From contig NZ_OZ253550.1 of the NCBI RefSeq assembly GCF_965262695.1, positions 124,001 through 188,000 of the forward strand: a DNA stretch of 64,000 nucleotides. The letters are read 5' to 3'. Positions 42,277-51,933 of this stretch are shown here, piece by piece. How positions within the stretch are numbered: the stretch's first letter is position 1; every line of letters begins with the position of its first letter. A program made the translations under genes and the position numbers. Source of the stretch: Nitrosopumilus sp965262695. Its GTDB lineage: Archaea > Thermoproteota > Nitrososphaeria > Nitrososphaerales > Nitrosopumilaceae. Under the pieces are notes generated by a model. It was not told the DNA's origin. It searched no databases and saw only the letters and a list, made by a program, of their open reading frames with translations.

Positions 42277-43208
42277 AGTATGTTGTAGGTGCAAGAGGAA
42301 GTCAATTATCAGTTGCTCAAACAAACTTGGTAATTGAGGAACTAAAAAAAGTACATCTTGATGCAGAATATGAAATCAAAACAATTACAACAAAAGGCGA
42401 TACAGACAGCCGACCATTATTTACCATAGACCAAAAAGGAATTTTTGAAAAAGAGATTGATAGAGCAGTTGCACAAAAAGAAGTCGACTTTGCAGTTCAT
42501 AGTCTAAAAGATGTTCCTTCTGAACTAGATGAAAACCTGATACTAGCTTGTATTCCTAAAAGAGAAACAGTAAATGATGTCTTTATTTCCCAAGATGGTT
42601 CTTCTCTTGACTCTATAACGTCTGGTTCTGTAATCGGAACAAGCTCACTTCGAAGAGCAGTTCAGGTATCTAGAAAAAGACCTGATGTTACAGTTAAACC
42701 AATTCGTGGAAACATTGAGACTCGAATCAAAAAAACATCTGGCGAAAACTATGATGCAATTGTTCTTGCAAAGGCAGGAATTACAAGATTGGGTGTTGAT
42801 GTGAAATATACAGAGTTATCCACTGATGATTTTTCTCCATCTCCTGGCCAGGGTGCAATTGCAATTGTTGCGAGAGCTGATGATTCTAAAACTATTGAGA
42901 TGCTCAAAAAAATCGAAGACTTTGATTCTCGTTTAGAAATAGAAGCAGAGCGTGCACTATCTGACTTTGTTGATTCTGGGTGTAGATTCCCTGTTGGGGC
43001 ATATGCAAAGTCCAATGGTTCTGAGATGACTCTGACTGTGACAGCGTTTTCTGTTGATGGAAAACAATCACTATCTGTAACCAAAACTGGAGATAAAAAT
43101 AATCCAAAATCTCTTGGTAAAAGTGCAGGAGAAGAACTCCGTGAGAAAGGAGTAAATGATCTTGCATTAAATTGGAGAGAAAAAGTAGAGGAATGGAATA
43201 AGACATGA
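42273..43208 (+). CDS. hemC: Porphobilinogen deaminase HemC
   Basis: Joins four porphobilinogens into hydroxymethylbilane. About 311 residues with G-A-R-G-S-Q-L-S-V-A-Q at the start, the D-F-A-V-H-S-L-K-D-V-P substrate motif, G-T-S-S-L-R-R, R-G-N-I-E-T-R and the cofactor-attachment cysteine in D-S-G-C-R-F-P-V. TTG start overlapping hemL by four bases; cobA overlaps its end by four bases. Confidence 0.96.
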   Translation: MKYVVGARGSQLSVAQTNLVIEELKKVHLDAEYEIKTITTKGDTDSRPLFTIDQKGIFEKEIDRAVAQKEVDFAVHSLKDVPSELDENLILACIPKRETVNDVFISQDGSSLDSITSGSVIGTSSLRRAVQVSRKRPDVTVKPIRGNIETRIKKTSGENYDAIVLAKAGITRLGVDVKYTELSTDDFSPSPGQGAIAIVARADDSKTIEMLKKIEDFDSRLEIEAERALSDFVDSGCRFPVGAYAKSNGSEMTLTVTAFSVDGKQSLSVTKTGDKNNPKSLGKSAGEELREKGVNDLALNWREKVEEWNKT

Positions 43209-43945
43209 CTGGAAAAGTGTATCTTGTTGGTGCCGGACCTGGTGACAGTAAATTAATTACACTTCGTGCAGTTGAATTGTTACAAAAAGCAGATGTTGTT
43301 TTGTATGATAGATTGGTAAGCAAAAAAATCATCTCAATGATTCCAAAAAAGACCGAAAAAGTCTATGTTGGTCGTGCAGTAGGTGATGACACTACTCATC
43401 AAAATACCACAAATGACTTGATGGTAAAATATGCAAAATCAAAAAAGAGTGTTGTCCGACTAAAGGGTGGGGATCCAATAATCTTTGGACGTGGTGGTGA
43501 AGAAGCAGAATTTCTCAAAGAAAACAAGGTAAAATATGAAATTGTTCCAGGTATCACTTCTGGAATTGGTTCAGCTACTTATGCTGGAATCCCTCTCACT
43601 CATAGAAAACATGCATCCTCAGTAGTCTTTGTAACTGGTCATGAAGATCCTGAAAAGAAACAAGAGATTGTAAAGTGGAAGCGACTTGCAAAATCCGTAG
43701 ATACCATAGTAATCATGATGGGATTGTCTAGAATCAATATTATTTGTAAACAGCTTATCGCAGGAGGTATGGATAAAAAAACACCTGTTGCAGTAATTCA
43801 AAATGGAACCACTCCTAAACAAAAAATGATCAAAGGAACTGTTACAAACATTGCAAAAAAAGTCAAAGAAAACAAAATAACCCCTCCTGCTAATATTATA
43901 ATTGGAAACGTTGTTGATTTGTCAGACACTATTGGGTGGAAATGA
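43205..43945 (+). CDS. cobA: Uroporphyrinogen-III C-methyltransferase (SUMT)
   Basis: Methylates uroporphyrinogen III at C2 and C7 to give precorrin-2, the branch to sirohaem and cobalamin. 246 residues: V-Y-L-V-G-A-G-P-G-D start motif, Y-D-R-L-V, L-K-G-G-D-P-x-I-F-G-R-G-G-E-E and V-P-G-I-T-S-G family motifs. It lies between hemC and hemD with four-base overlaps. Its product is oxidised by the SirC-like enzyme at 58.7 kb. Also called cobA/sumT. Confidence 0.95.
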   Translation: MTGKVYLVGAGPGDSKLITLRAVELLQKADVVLYDRLVSKKIISMIPKKTEKVYVGRAVGDDTTHQNTTNDLMVKYAKSKKSVVRLKGGDPIIFGRGGEEAEFLKENKVKYEIVPGITSGIGSATYAGIPLTHRKHASSVVFVTGHEDPEKKQEIVKWKRLAKSVDTIVIMMGLSRINIICKQLIAGGMDKKTPVAVIQNGTTPKQKMIKGTVTNIAKKVKENKITPPANIIIGNVVDLSDTIGWK

Positions 43946-44748
43946 TGCTTGATGGAAAGACTATAGCCATTACTCGTTCACGTGATGACGCTTCTGAATT
44001 CATATCTCTTGCAGAACAAAACAATGCAACCCCAATAGCATTGCCAACTATTGAACTAGTTAGTAAGGGTGAGAAAATCGTTGATGAATTTCTAGACTCT
44101 GTAAAAACATACAATCCTGATTACTCTGTTTTTATGAGTTCAAAGGCTGTAAAATTGTTATTTGATACTGCAAAGGACTCTGGAAAACTTGAAACTCTAC
44201 AACTGGCAATTGCAAATACCATTGTGATCTCAGTTGGTCCAAAAACAACCATTGCTCTTGAAGCACAAGGAATCAAAGTTAACCATCAACCTGAAAAAAC
44301 ATTCTCGTCTGTTGGTGTTGGAGAATTATTCACACAACTCAATGCAGTTGGAAAAAAGGTTATAGTTCCTAGAAGTGGCGCATCTACTCCTTTTCTTAAA
44401 GAACTACTAAACAAAATTGGAATAGATGTTTTTGAAATTCATTTGTATGATGTTTGTGCATTTAGAGATACCTCTCAGTGGAATGGATTTAGGGAGCTGT
44501 TCTCGCAAAACAAGATTGATGGTGTAGTGTTTACCAGTGCATCTTCAGTTAGAGGATTCTTTGAAATAATGACTAAAGATTATGATGAAAATTCTTTGCT
44601 AGATAATCTTGCTAAACTATCTGTGATATCTATTGGACCATTCACTTCTGATGAACTAAAGAAATTCAAAGTTAAAAACACCGTAGCTGAAGTTCACACT
44701 GTTGCAGGTGCTTTTGAAGCCATGAAAAATACCCTTACTATTGCATAA
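43942..44748 (+). CDS. hemD: Uroporphyrinogen-III synthase HemD
   Basis: Closes and inverts ring D of hydroxymethylbilane. About 268 residues in two alpha/beta halves; low sequence conservation is normal. Seen: I-A-I-T-R-S-R-D-D-A at the start, F-M-S-S-K-A-V-K-L-L, S-V-G-P-K-T, V-P-R-S-G-A-S-T, V-F-T-S-A-S-S-V-R and I-S-I-G-P-F-T. ATG 43942 is chosen (a GTG lies six bases upstream) and overlaps the cobA stop. Confidence 0.92.
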   Translation: MMLDGKTIAITRSRDDASEFISLAEQNNATPIALPTIELVSKGEKIVDEFLDSVKTYNPDYSVFMSSKAVKLLFDTAKDSGKLETLQLAIANTIVISVGPKTTIALEAQGIKVNHQPEKTFSSVGVGELFTQLNAVGKKVIVPRSGASTPFLKELLNKIGIDVFEIHLYDVCAFRDTSQWNGFRELFSQNKIDGVVFTSASSVRGFFEIMTKDYDENSLLDNLAKLSVISIGPFTSDELKKFKVKNTVAEVHTVAGAFEAMKNTLTIA

Positions 44749-44789
44749 TTAATGATCAAATTCTAATACTTTGGAATTCTTTTCAAATT

Positions 44790-44981
44790 ATGGAGTATGA
44801 AATTAAAAAGAAGATCCATATCACATGTCCCCATTGTGAAAAAGCAATAGAGACTGAAATTGAAATCGAGCTAGAAATCGAAGAGAAGAAAAAGAAAGAT
44901 ATGAAAAAAGACAAGAAAAAAGACAAAAAGAAAGACAAAAAGAAAGACAAGAAAAAATCAAAGAACTCAAAAAAATCTTGA
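44790..44981 (+). CDS. Small zinc-finger protein with Lys/Asp repeat tail (63 aa)
   Basis: Begins with I-T-C-P-H-C-E-K-A-I, a C-x2-C motif, then I-E-I-E-L-E-I-E, and ends in K-K-D-K-K-K-D repeats. The tail is highly basic and would stick to nucleic acid or acidic partners. It sits between the haem and suf units with its own leader. Only one cysteine pair is present, so metal binding would need a dimer or another ligand. Confidence 0.6.
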   Translation: MEYEIKKKIHITCPHCEKAIETEIEIELEIEEKKKKDMKKDKKKDKKKDKKKDKKKSKNSKKS

Positions 44982-45031
44982 ACAAGTAATTTAGCTCATC
45001 CTATTTAGCTCCGCCTATTTTTCCTCATGTA

Positions 45032-45040
45032 TTTATAATA
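45032..45040 (+). promoter_or_regulatory. TATA box of the suf operon
   Basis: TTTATAATA, about 20-28 bases before ATG 45060. This spacing places initiation at or near the ATG, so sufB mRNA would be leaderless and ATG 45060 is the more likely start than TTG 45054. Confidence 0.5.
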
Positions 45041-45059
45041 TAACGGGGTTATTTTGCTC

Positions 45060-46460
45060 ATGGCAACTGAAAACCTTGACATGGATTATTCAAAATATGA
45101 TTTTAAAGACTCTACAGAAATGTATGTCCACCTTAGCAAGAAAGGCTTGACTAAGGACACAGTAATTGGCATCAGCAAAATGAAAGATGAACCACAATGG
45201 ATGCTTGATTTTAGATTACGTTCATTTGAAATTTTTATGAAGAAACCCATGCCAACTTGGGGAGGCGATCTCAGTGTCATTGATTTTCAAAATATCTATT
45301 ATTATGCAAAAGCATCTGAAAAAGCAGAAAAGAATTGGGATGACGTTCCAGAAGATGTCAAAAACACTTTTGACAAATTAGGAATTCCAGAAGCTGAAAA
45401 GAAATTCTTAGCAGGTGTTGGTGCACAATACGAATCTGAAGTTGTGTATCACAGTTTAAGAGAAGACTTGGCAAAACAAGGTGTTTTATTTTTAGACACT
45501 GATGCAGCACTCAAAGAACATCCTGAAATTTTCAAAAAATACTTTGGAAAAATTATTCCTCCAGAGGATAACAAATTTGCCGCACTAAACAGTGCAGTTT
45601 GGAGTGGTGGTTCATTCATCTATGTTCCACCTGGTGTCAAAGTTGACATGCCACTTCAAGCATACTTTAGAATTAATGCTGAAAACATTGGTCAGTTTGA
45701 AAGAACATTGATCATTGTAGATGAAGGTGCAGATGTACATTACATTGAAGGATGTACTGCTCCTGTTTACTCTTCAGAGTCATTACACTCTGCAGTTGTT
45801 GAACTAGTTGCACACAAAGACGCACATCTAAGATACACCACAATCCAAAACTGGAGTAATGATGTTTACAATCTCGTGACAAAACGAGCTTATGCATATG
45901 AAGGTGCAACAGTTGAATGGATTGATGGTAACATTGGCAGTAAACTTACCATGAAATATCCTGGAGTCTATCTTATGGGTGAACGTGCTTATGGTGAAAC
46001 ATTATCCATTGCATTTGCAGGCAAAGGACAACATCAAGATACAGGAGCAAAAATGGTTCACATGGCACCAAACACTACTTCTAAAATTACATCCAAATCC
46101 GTAAGCAGATTAGATGGCCGTTCCACTTACAGAGGATTACTTAATGTAGCAAAAGGAGCTACCAATGTAAAATCTACTGTAAGATGTGATGCATTACTAC
46201 TTGATGACACCTCCAAGACTGATACTTATCCATATATGGAAATCAATCAAGAAGATGCAACAATTACTCACGAAGCAACAGTTGGAAAAATTGGAGATGA
46301 ACAAATCTTCTATCTTATGACAAGAGGATTTTCTGAAGAAGAAGCATTATCTCTAATTGTTAATGGTTTCATGGAGCCTTTCACAAAAGAACTTCCAATG
46401 GAATATGCAGTCGAGTTAAACCGTCTGATCAAACTTGAGATGGATGATTCTGTAGGATAA
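45060..46460 (+). CDS. sufB: Fe-S cluster assembly scaffold SufB
   Basis: Scaffold subunit of the SufBCD complex, 466 residues. Seen: V-W-S-G-G-S-F-I-Y-V-P-P-G-V, R-I-N-A-E-N-I-G-Q-F-E-R, V-E-W-I-D-G-N-I-G-S-K-L-T-M-K-Y-P, and L-N-V-A-K-G-A-T. A cysteine occurs in E-G-C-T-A-P near the right place for cluster assembly. The nearby sufD, sufS and sufU are transcribed with it, while sufC is 16 kb away. Confidence 0.95.
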   Translation: MATENLDMDYSKYDFKDSTEMYVHLSKKGLTKDTVIGISKMKDEPQWMLDFRLRSFEIFMKKPMPTWGGDLSVIDFQNIYYYAKASEKAEKNWDDVPEDVKNTFDKLGIPEAEKKFLAGVGAQYESEVVYHSLREDLAKQGVLFLDTDAALKEHPEIFKKYFGKIIPPEDNKFAALNSAVWSGGSFIYVPPGVKVDMPLQAYFRINAENIGQFERTLIIVDEGADVHYIEGCTAPVYSSESLHSAVVELVAHKDAHLRYTTIQNWSNDVYNLVTKRAYAYEGATVEWIDGNIGSKLTMKYPGVYLMGERAYGETLSIAFAGKGQHQDTGAKMVHMAPNTTSKITSKSVSRLDGRSTYRGLLNVAKGATNVKSTVRCDALLLDDTSKTDTYPYMEINQEDATITHEATVGKIGDEQIFYLMTRGFSEEEALSLIVNGFMEPFTKELPMEYAVELNRLIKLEMDDSVG

Positions 46461-46479
46461 TCCCATTGGTTGTGGTAAA

Positions 46480-47880
46480 ATGTCTCAAGAAACATTATCT
46501 AAAATTGATGAATCTCACATCAACGAAATTTCTTCATCAAGAAATGAACCTGATTGGTTAAAGGATTACAGAAAAGATTCTCTTTCAATTTACAGCACTC
46601 TCCCACTTGAAATGTCTCCACTTTACAACAAATACACTGATGCAAAAAGACTAAACCCTGAAAAAATCTCAATTGCTTCTTCAACAAAAGATACCATTCC
46701 TGATTTTCTTCAAAGGAGACTTGGAGAATTAGAAAATGAAATTTGTATTATTCAAATCGGAACTAATATTCACAAAATCAACCTTCCTGATGATCTCAAA
46801 TCTCAAGGATTGGTGATTTCTCCTATTTCTGATGCAATTCAAAACAATTCTGAACTCGTTAAAAAAGCACTAGAAGCATCAAATTCTAATGATGATAAAT
46901 TTACAGCCTTGAACAATGCTGCATTTAACTCTGGCGTGTTTATTCACATTCCAAAAAATCTAATTGTAGAAAAACCAATTCACTTCTTATCTTGTTTGTC
47001 TGATGATGGATTATCCACAATCTCAAGAAACGTCATATTTGCAGACGAAAGTAGTAAAGCATCTGTTGTTCAGGAATTGTATTCTCCAAAGACTGAAACT
47101 CAACAAGCATATCTTGAACTGCTTAACACAAATGTTGCAGCAAATGCAGAACTAAATCTCACAACTTTACAGATGATGGATCAAAACTCTGTCAATTTCT
47201 CAACTAGAAGAACTGACTTGGCACAAGATTCTAAGGTAAACTGGTATTCTGGACTATTTGGTTCTGTGTTATCTAGATACAAAATTGATTATTATCTTAA
47301 TGGAACTGGTGCATCTACTAATGAATCTGAAGTTGTATTTGGAAACAATGATCAACACTTTGATATCCAAACAAACATGAATCACCAAAGCCCTGCAACT
47401 GATGCTAGAGTAGTAGAGAAATCTATTCTAAGAAACAGATCGAAATCTCTTTTCAAAGGAATGATTCGAATCAAAGAAAATGCTGCAAAATCAAATTCAT
47501 TTTTGTCAGGCCGTTCTATTCTATTAGACAAAAATGCAAAGTCTGATGCAATTCCTGGACTAGAGATTCTAACAAATGATGTTAAAGCAACTCACTCTGC
47601 ATCTGTTGCACAAATTGATGAAGAACAAATATTCTATCTTAAGAGCAGATGTTTGAGCCATGAAGAGGCTGAAAGAACCATTGTTGAAGGCTTTTTGGAG
47701 CCATTATCAAGAAAAATGTCTTTCCAAGTACGAGCCTGGATTGCATATCTTATTGAATCCAAATGGGAAAATCGTGAATTGACAATTAACACTGATGAAG
47801 AACTAGCAAAATTCGTCGAAATAGAAGAGACAAGATATAACGAAGATGCTGAAATTGAACAACACTACAAATACCGTTAA
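46480..47880 (+). CDS. sufD: Fe-S cluster assembly protein SufD
   Basis: Paralogue of SufB, 466 residues. It shares the beta-helix core (F-I-H-I-P-K-N-L-I-V-E-K-P-I, V-F-G-N-N-D-Q-H-F-D-I-Q-T, F-K-G-M-I-R-I) and ends L-S-H-E-E-A-E-R-T-I-V-E-G-F-L-E-P, the SufD/SufB C-terminal signature. It forms a heterodimer with SufB and contacts SufC. Starts 19 bases after sufB. Confidence 0.95.
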   Translation: MSQETLSKIDESHINEISSSRNEPDWLKDYRKDSLSIYSTLPLEMSPLYNKYTDAKRLNPEKISIASSTKDTIPDFLQRRLGELENEICIIQIGTNIHKINLPDDLKSQGLVISPISDAIQNNSELVKKALEASNSNDDKFTALNNAAFNSGVFIHIPKNLIVEKPIHFLSCLSDDGLSTISRNVIFADESSKASVVQELYSPKTETQQAYLELLNTNVAANAELNLTTLQMMDQNSVNFSTRRTDLAQDSKVNWYSGLFGSVLSRYKIDYYLNGTGASTNESEVVFGNNDQHFDIQTNMNHQSPATDARVVEKSILRNRSKSLFKGMIRIKENAAKSNSFLSGRSILLDKNAKSDAIPGLEILTNDVKATHSASVAQIDEEQIFYLKSRCLSHEEAERTIVEGFLEPLSRKMSFQVRAWIAYLIESKWENRELTINTDEELAKFVEIEETRYNEDAEIEQHYKYR

Positions 47881-47896
47881 CAGGAGAAATTAGAAC

Positions 47897-49141
47897 TTGC
47901 AAAGCACTCAATCTTCATTTGAAAATCTAAGAAAAGATTTTCCAATACTTGAACGAACTGTTAGGGACAACAAACACCTAGTTTATCTTGATAATGCATC
48001 TACTACACAAAAACCAAATCAGGTAATTGATGCAATTACTGACTATTATCAAAATCATAATGCAAATATCCACAGAGCAGTTTATGCACTAGCTGAAGAA
48101 GCAACAGAAGCTTATGAGAGTACTAGAGATAAAATTGCAAAATTTGTCAACATAAAAGATAGACAAGAAATAATCTTTGTTAGAGGAACTACTGAGGCAA
48201 TTAACCTAGTTGCATATGCTTGGGGAAGGCCCCACATTAATGAAGGTGACATTATTGTCACTACAGAATATGAACACCATAGTAACATTGTTCCATGGCA
48301 ACTTCTCACACAAGAAAAACGTGCAAAACTAGAATACATTGGAATGGATGATAATGGTGAATTAATTCTAGATGATCTTGATAAACATCTTGCAACAGGC
48401 AAAGTAAAACTAGTCACTTTTAGTTTAATGTCAAATGTACTTGGTACAATTACTGATGCCAAAAAAATTATTGAAAAATGCAAAGCCGCAGGCGTTCCAA
48501 CTTTGGTTGATGGAGCTCAGGCAGTTCCTCACATGAAAGTTGACCTTGAAGACCTAGGTTGTGATTTCTTTGCATTTTCTGGGCACAAAATGTTGGGCCC
48601 AACTGGTATTGGGGCTCTATGGGTTAGAAAATCTGTACTCAACACAATGAGTCCTTTCCATGGTGGTGGTGATATGATTCGTGAAGTTCACAAATACGAA
48701 ACTACTTGGAATGATTTACCTTACAAATTTGAAGCTGGAACTCCTAACATTGCTGATGTTGTTGGATTAGGTGCTGCAATTGATTACCTAACTAAAATCG
48801 GAATGGACAATATTCGTGAACACGAAATCGAACTAACAAAATATGCTATTGAAAAATTATCTAATGTCAAAGGACTTCATATCTATGGCACTAAAGACAT
48901 CTCAAAACGTGGAGGTGTGATCTCATTTAATTTTGCAGATGTGCATCCTCATGATGTTGCACAAATTATTGATGAAGAAGGAATTGCAGTACGTTCTGGT
49001 CATCATTGTGCACAGGTATTGATGGAAAGACTAAATGTTGCAGCTACGTCAAGAGCCAGTTTTTACATTTACAACACTAAAGAAGATATTGATGTACTTG
49101 TTAATTCATTAAATACGGTGGCAAAGGTGTTCAAGTTATGA
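47897..49141 (+). CDS. sufS: Cysteine desulfurase SufS
   Basis: Group II cysteine desulfurase, 414 residues, removes sulfur from cysteine for cluster assembly. Seen: Y-L-D-N-A-S-T-T-Q-K-P, T-E-Y-E-H-H-S-N-I-V-P-W, D-G-A-Q-A-V-P-H, PLP lysine in F-S-G-H-K-M-L-G-P and catalytic cysteine in R-S-G-H-H-C-A-Q. TTG start with AGGAGAAATT upstream; overlaps sufU by four bases. Confidence 0.96.
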   Translation: MQSTQSSFENLRKDFPILERTVRDNKHLVYLDNASTTQKPNQVIDAITDYYQNHNANIHRAVYALAEEATEAYESTRDKIAKFVNIKDRQEIIFVRGTTEAINLVAYAWGRPHINEGDIIVTTEYEHHSNIVPWQLLTQEKRAKLEYIGMDDNGELILDDLDKHLATGKVKLVTFSLMSNVLGTITDAKKIIEKCKAAGVPTLVDGAQAVPHMKVDLEDLGCDFFAFSGHKMLGPTGIGALWVRKSVLNTMSPFHGGGDMIREVHKYETTWNDLPYKFEAGTPNIADVVGLGAAIDYLTKIGMDNIREHEIELTKYAIEKLSNVKGLHIYGTKDISKRGGVISFNFADVHPHDVAQIIDEEGIAVRSGHHCAQVLMERLNVAATSRASFYIYNTKEDIDVLVNSLNTVAKVFKL

Positions 49142-49581
49142 GTAGTAATGCTGACATTTACCATGAAATGATTGTAGATTATTCAAGAAATCCTGTAAAC
49201 TATGGTGAAATAGAAAATCATGATGTAACTTTTCATGACTCTAATCCACTATGTGGTGACAGTATTGATATTGATATGAAAATTGATGACAACAAAGTAA
49301 CTGACATTAAATTTCATGGAAAAGGGTGTGCAATTTGTATGGCCTGTTCTTCAGTTTTAACTGAAATCACTAAAGGAAAAAGCCTTGATGATGTAAGAAA
49401 TATTGAGAAAAATGACGTTCTCAGTGAATTAGGATTAGAACACTTGCAAGCAGTCAGAATCAAATGCGCTTTGCTCTCTCTTAAGGTGCTCAAATCTGCT
49501 CTTTACACCTACATTGGAAAACATCTTGAAAATTCAGAAGATGTGGATAAACTAAAAGAAGAGGCAGCAAACCTATACTAG
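49138..49581 (+). CDS. sufU: SufU-type Fe-S assembly / sulfurtransfer protein
   Basis: 147 residues; accepts sulfur from SufS, using a zinc-bound site, and passes it to SufBCD. Cysteines C39 (N-P-L-C-G-D), C64 (G-K-G-C-A-I) and C110 (R-I-K-C-A-L-L) and D41 match the SufU ligands; two more cysteines, C67 and C70, lie in the G-C-A-I-C-M-A-C motif. Directly overlapping sufS supports the SufS-SufU pair. A classical IscU role cannot be ruled out. Confidence 0.93.
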   Translation: MSSNADIYHEMIVDYSRNPVNYGEIENHDVTFHDSNPLCGDSIDIDMKIDDNKVTDIKFHGKGCAICMACSSVLTEITKGKSLDDVRNIEKNDVLSELGLEHLQAVRIKCALLSLKVLKSALYTYIGKHLENSEDVDKLKEEAANLY

Positions 49582-49582
49582 T

Positions 49583-49927
49583 ATGAGTTTTACTCCTAAC
49601 ACTCCAGTTGAACTTCAAATTAGAAAAATAATCTTTGAAAAATTCAATGAGGCAGATGCCATTTTTACAAATGATTCTATTTTTGAAATTCTTAAAGAAA
49701 ATAGTGACATTGACCCTTCATGGATAATTGATGATATTGAAACTTTTGTCAATGACCTATGTGATTCTGGTCTTGCAAGAAATGTTGCTCAGAATTTTAC
49801 CACCATTCATCTCAAACTCTTTGACACTGTTGAAAAACTTCATTGTAATGCTTGTAACCAAGATATCTTTCTTGGGAAATCTGAAGATAGATTTTGTCCA
49901 AACTCTTCGTGTAAATCTACTATTTAG
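49583..49927 (+). CDS. Small zinc-binding hypothetical protein after sufU (114 aa)
   Basis: One base after the sufU stop, so probably cotranscribed. The helical N-terminal 75 residues look like a winged-helix-like or dimer unit (S-I-F-E-I-L, W-I-I-D-D-I-E-T-F-V-N-D-L). The C-terminus has L-H-C-N-A-C and F-C-P-N-S-S-C-K, a four-cysteine zinc ribbon. Possible regulator or chaperone of Fe-S assembly, inferred only from position. It overlaps pgk on the opposite strand by eight bases. Confidence 0.7.
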   Translation: MSFTPNTPVELQIRKIIFEKFNEADAIFTNDSIFEILKENSDIDPSWIIDDIETFVNDLCDSGLARNVAQNFTTIHLKLFDTVEKLHCNACNQDIFLGKSEDRFCPNSSCKSTI

Positions 49928-51146
49928 ATTGGTTTTTAATTCTAGCATCTTCTAATGCTTTGATCATCGGTAATTTTTCTCCTGTAAGATAGAGTACCAA
50001 TGCTCCCCCTGCAGTGCTGATATGATTAATTTTTTCTGCCAATCCTTGTTGTTTTAGTGCAGTTGTCAAGTGACCTCCACTTACAATTGTTGTTGCCATT
50101 GAATTTGCTACTGCAGTTAGTAATGCTTTTGTTCCAAAACTAAAATTTTCTTTTTCAAAAAACCCTGCTGGACCACTGATAAATACAGTTCCTGCACCTG
50201 CAATCAATTTTGAATAATATTCTACAGTTTTTGGACCTAAATCAAATATTTTGTCTCCTTTGCCCATCTCTCTTACATCCATCTCTACTCTTTCACCATC
50301 TTTGTCAATTGCAATGTCTACTGGTGTTGCAAAGACATCTGGATATTCTCCTATCAATGTGTGAGCTTTTGCAACAACTTCTTCTTCTCTTTTGATCCCC
50401 AGTGCAGATTTGACTCTGGCTTGTGCACGCATGAATACATTTCCAATTAATCCAGTAAGTAAAACATGATCAGCTCTGCCATTTTGAATAAGTAATTTGA
50501 TTGCCTCGAGCCTATCTGGGACCTTGGAACCTCCTAAAACTATCACATGGGGTGCCTTTGCAACAGTCATGATTTCATCCAGGTTTCTAACTTCTCTTTC
50601 AACAATTCTTCCTGCACATGCAGGTAATACTTGTGGGAATCCCACAATTGATGGATGTGATCTGTGTGCACTAGGAAATGAATCTAAAACACAAAGATCA
50701 AACAGCTTTGCTAATCGAGTTACCATTATTGTTTTTGCTGCATTCTCTGGAGTAAACTCATAATTTTCTTCAGCACATAATCTTAGATTATCTAAAAGTA
50801 AAATGTCCCCATTCTCTAAATTTTTAATTGCATTTTGTGCAGCTTCTCCAATAACATCTTCGACATATTTTATTTCACGATTCATTAGTTTTTCAAGAAC
50901 TTTTGCATGTTTATCCATTCCAGTATAATCATTATTTCCAACTCTTCCTTGGTGTGATGCAACAACTACTTTTGCATCTTTTAGTGATTGCAGTGTTTCT
51001 ATGGCTTCTTCAATTCTTTTGGTACCTGAAATCTCCATAGTTTCTGGGTCGATTGGACAATTCATGTCCACTCTCAAAAAAACGGTCTTACCTTTTAAAT
51101 CAAAATCATCCAGTGTGAGTACCTTCACGACTTTTCTATTATGCAC
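49920..51146 (-). CDS. pgk: Phosphoglycerate kinase
   Basis: 408 residues. V-F-L-R-V-D-M-N-C-P-I at the start is the family N-terminal signature; K-R-I-E-E-A-I, A-S-H-Q-G-R-V-G-N-N-D-Y, C-V-L-D-S-F-P-S-A-H-R-S-H-P-S and the nucleotide-site G-G-S-K-V and G-P-A-G-F-F-E follow. The SHLGRP of bacterial enzymes reads SHQGRV here, and F-P-S-A-H-R replaces A-F-G-x-A-H-R, changes typical of archaeal forms. Interconverts 3-phosphoglycerate and 1,3-bisphosphoglycerate; probably gluconeogenic in an autotroph. Confidence 0.95.
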   Translation of the reverse strand: MHNRKVVKVLTLDDFDLKGKTVFLRVDMNCPIDPETMEISGTKRIEEAIETLQSLKDAKVVVASHQGRVGNNDYTGMDKHAKVLEKLMNREIKYVEDVIGEAAQNAIKNLENGDILLLDNLRLCAEENYEFTPENAAKTIMVTRLAKLFDLCVLDSFPSAHRSHPSIVGFPQVLPACAGRIVEREVRNLDEIMTVAKAPHVIVLGGSKVPDRLEAIKLLIQNGRADHVLLTGLIGNVFMRAQARVKSALGIKREEEVVAKAHTLIGEYPDVFATPVDIAIDKDGERVEMDVREMGKGDKIFDLGPKTVEYYSKLIAGAGTVFISGPAGFFEKENFSFGTKALLTAVANSMATTIVSGGHLTTALKQQGLAEKINHISTAGGALVLYLTGEKLPMIKALEDARIKNQSK

Positions 51147-51264
51147 TTGGTTAAATTCTTTGAGCCGATCAGAATTATTCGGTTAACTTTATTTTCAAAA
51201 ATAATGATTTCCAAAACTTATCTATTGACAAAAATTAAAAGATGTGTATATGGAGTTTGATTGA

Positions 51265-51933
51265 TTGCAAAGCTGGCTTTTTGATATCAGGTCTCGTTCA
51301 TTTGTCTTATTGACAATTTTATTTTTGATTTTAACTGGGTTAGTCTATTCTGGAATTACTGAAAGCTTTGATCAAAATGTAATTTCATTTTTCTCTCAAA
51401 ATGTTGGAAATCCTCAACTTGACATCATAATGCAGTATGTTACAGAAAGCGGTGATGTCTTTAACATGCTACTTTTTGGAATTGTGATGTTAATTATCCC
51501 AAAAACTCGTAGGATTGGAATTACTCTTATGATCTTGATTGTATTGTCCACTCTTCTTACTGGATACATAAAATGTGGAATTGACCGTGATAGGCCTGAT
51601 TTTGATTATGAAGGAGTAGAGTTTCCAGTAGAGATTAGCCGTGATACCTTTGCCCTATTTTGTGAAGGTGGATATGATGCATCTTATCCCTCTGGCCATG
51701 CTGCTAGGGCCATAATATTTGGAATTATTTTGGGATATGCATTATCTGAGAGATTCCCTAGAGGAGCTTATTTGCTATTCTTGTATCCTGTAATGATTTC
51801 ATTGAGTAGAATCTATGTTTTACAGCACTACCCTATGGATGTGATAGGTGGAACTGTTATTGGAATCATGCTTGCTGGTGTGATGGCAAATAGAACCAAA
51901 CTTTACAAAATTTTTGATAAATCAAAAACCTAA
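51265..51933 (+). CDS. PAP2-family membrane phosphatase (222 aa)
   Basis: Membrane-bound PAP2/bacitracin-type lipid phosphatase: K-C-G-I-D-R-D-R-P, S-Y-P-S-G-H-A-A-R and S-R-I-Y-V-L-Q-H-Y-P-M-D-V, the three motifs of the active site, with about six helices. It probably removes phosphate from isoprenoid or other lipid phosphates at the outer face. TTG start, preceded by a TGTATATGGAG leader. Confidence 0.9.
   Translation: MQSWLFDIRSRSFVLLTILFLILTGLVYSGITESFDQNVISFFSQNVGNPQLDIIMQYVTESGDVFNMLLFGIVMLIIPKTRRIGITLMILIVLSTLLTGYIKCGIDRDRPDFDYEGVEFPVEISRDTFALFCEGGYDASYPSGHAARAIIFGIILGYALSERFPRGAYLLFLYPVMISLSRIYVLQHYPMDVIGGTVIGIMLAGVMANRTKLYKIFDKSKT

Noticed and set aside
49728..49955. 75-residue plus-strand frame
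   Set aside because: Lies in the wrong phase inside the zinc-ribbon gene after sufU and crosses into pgk on the other strand.
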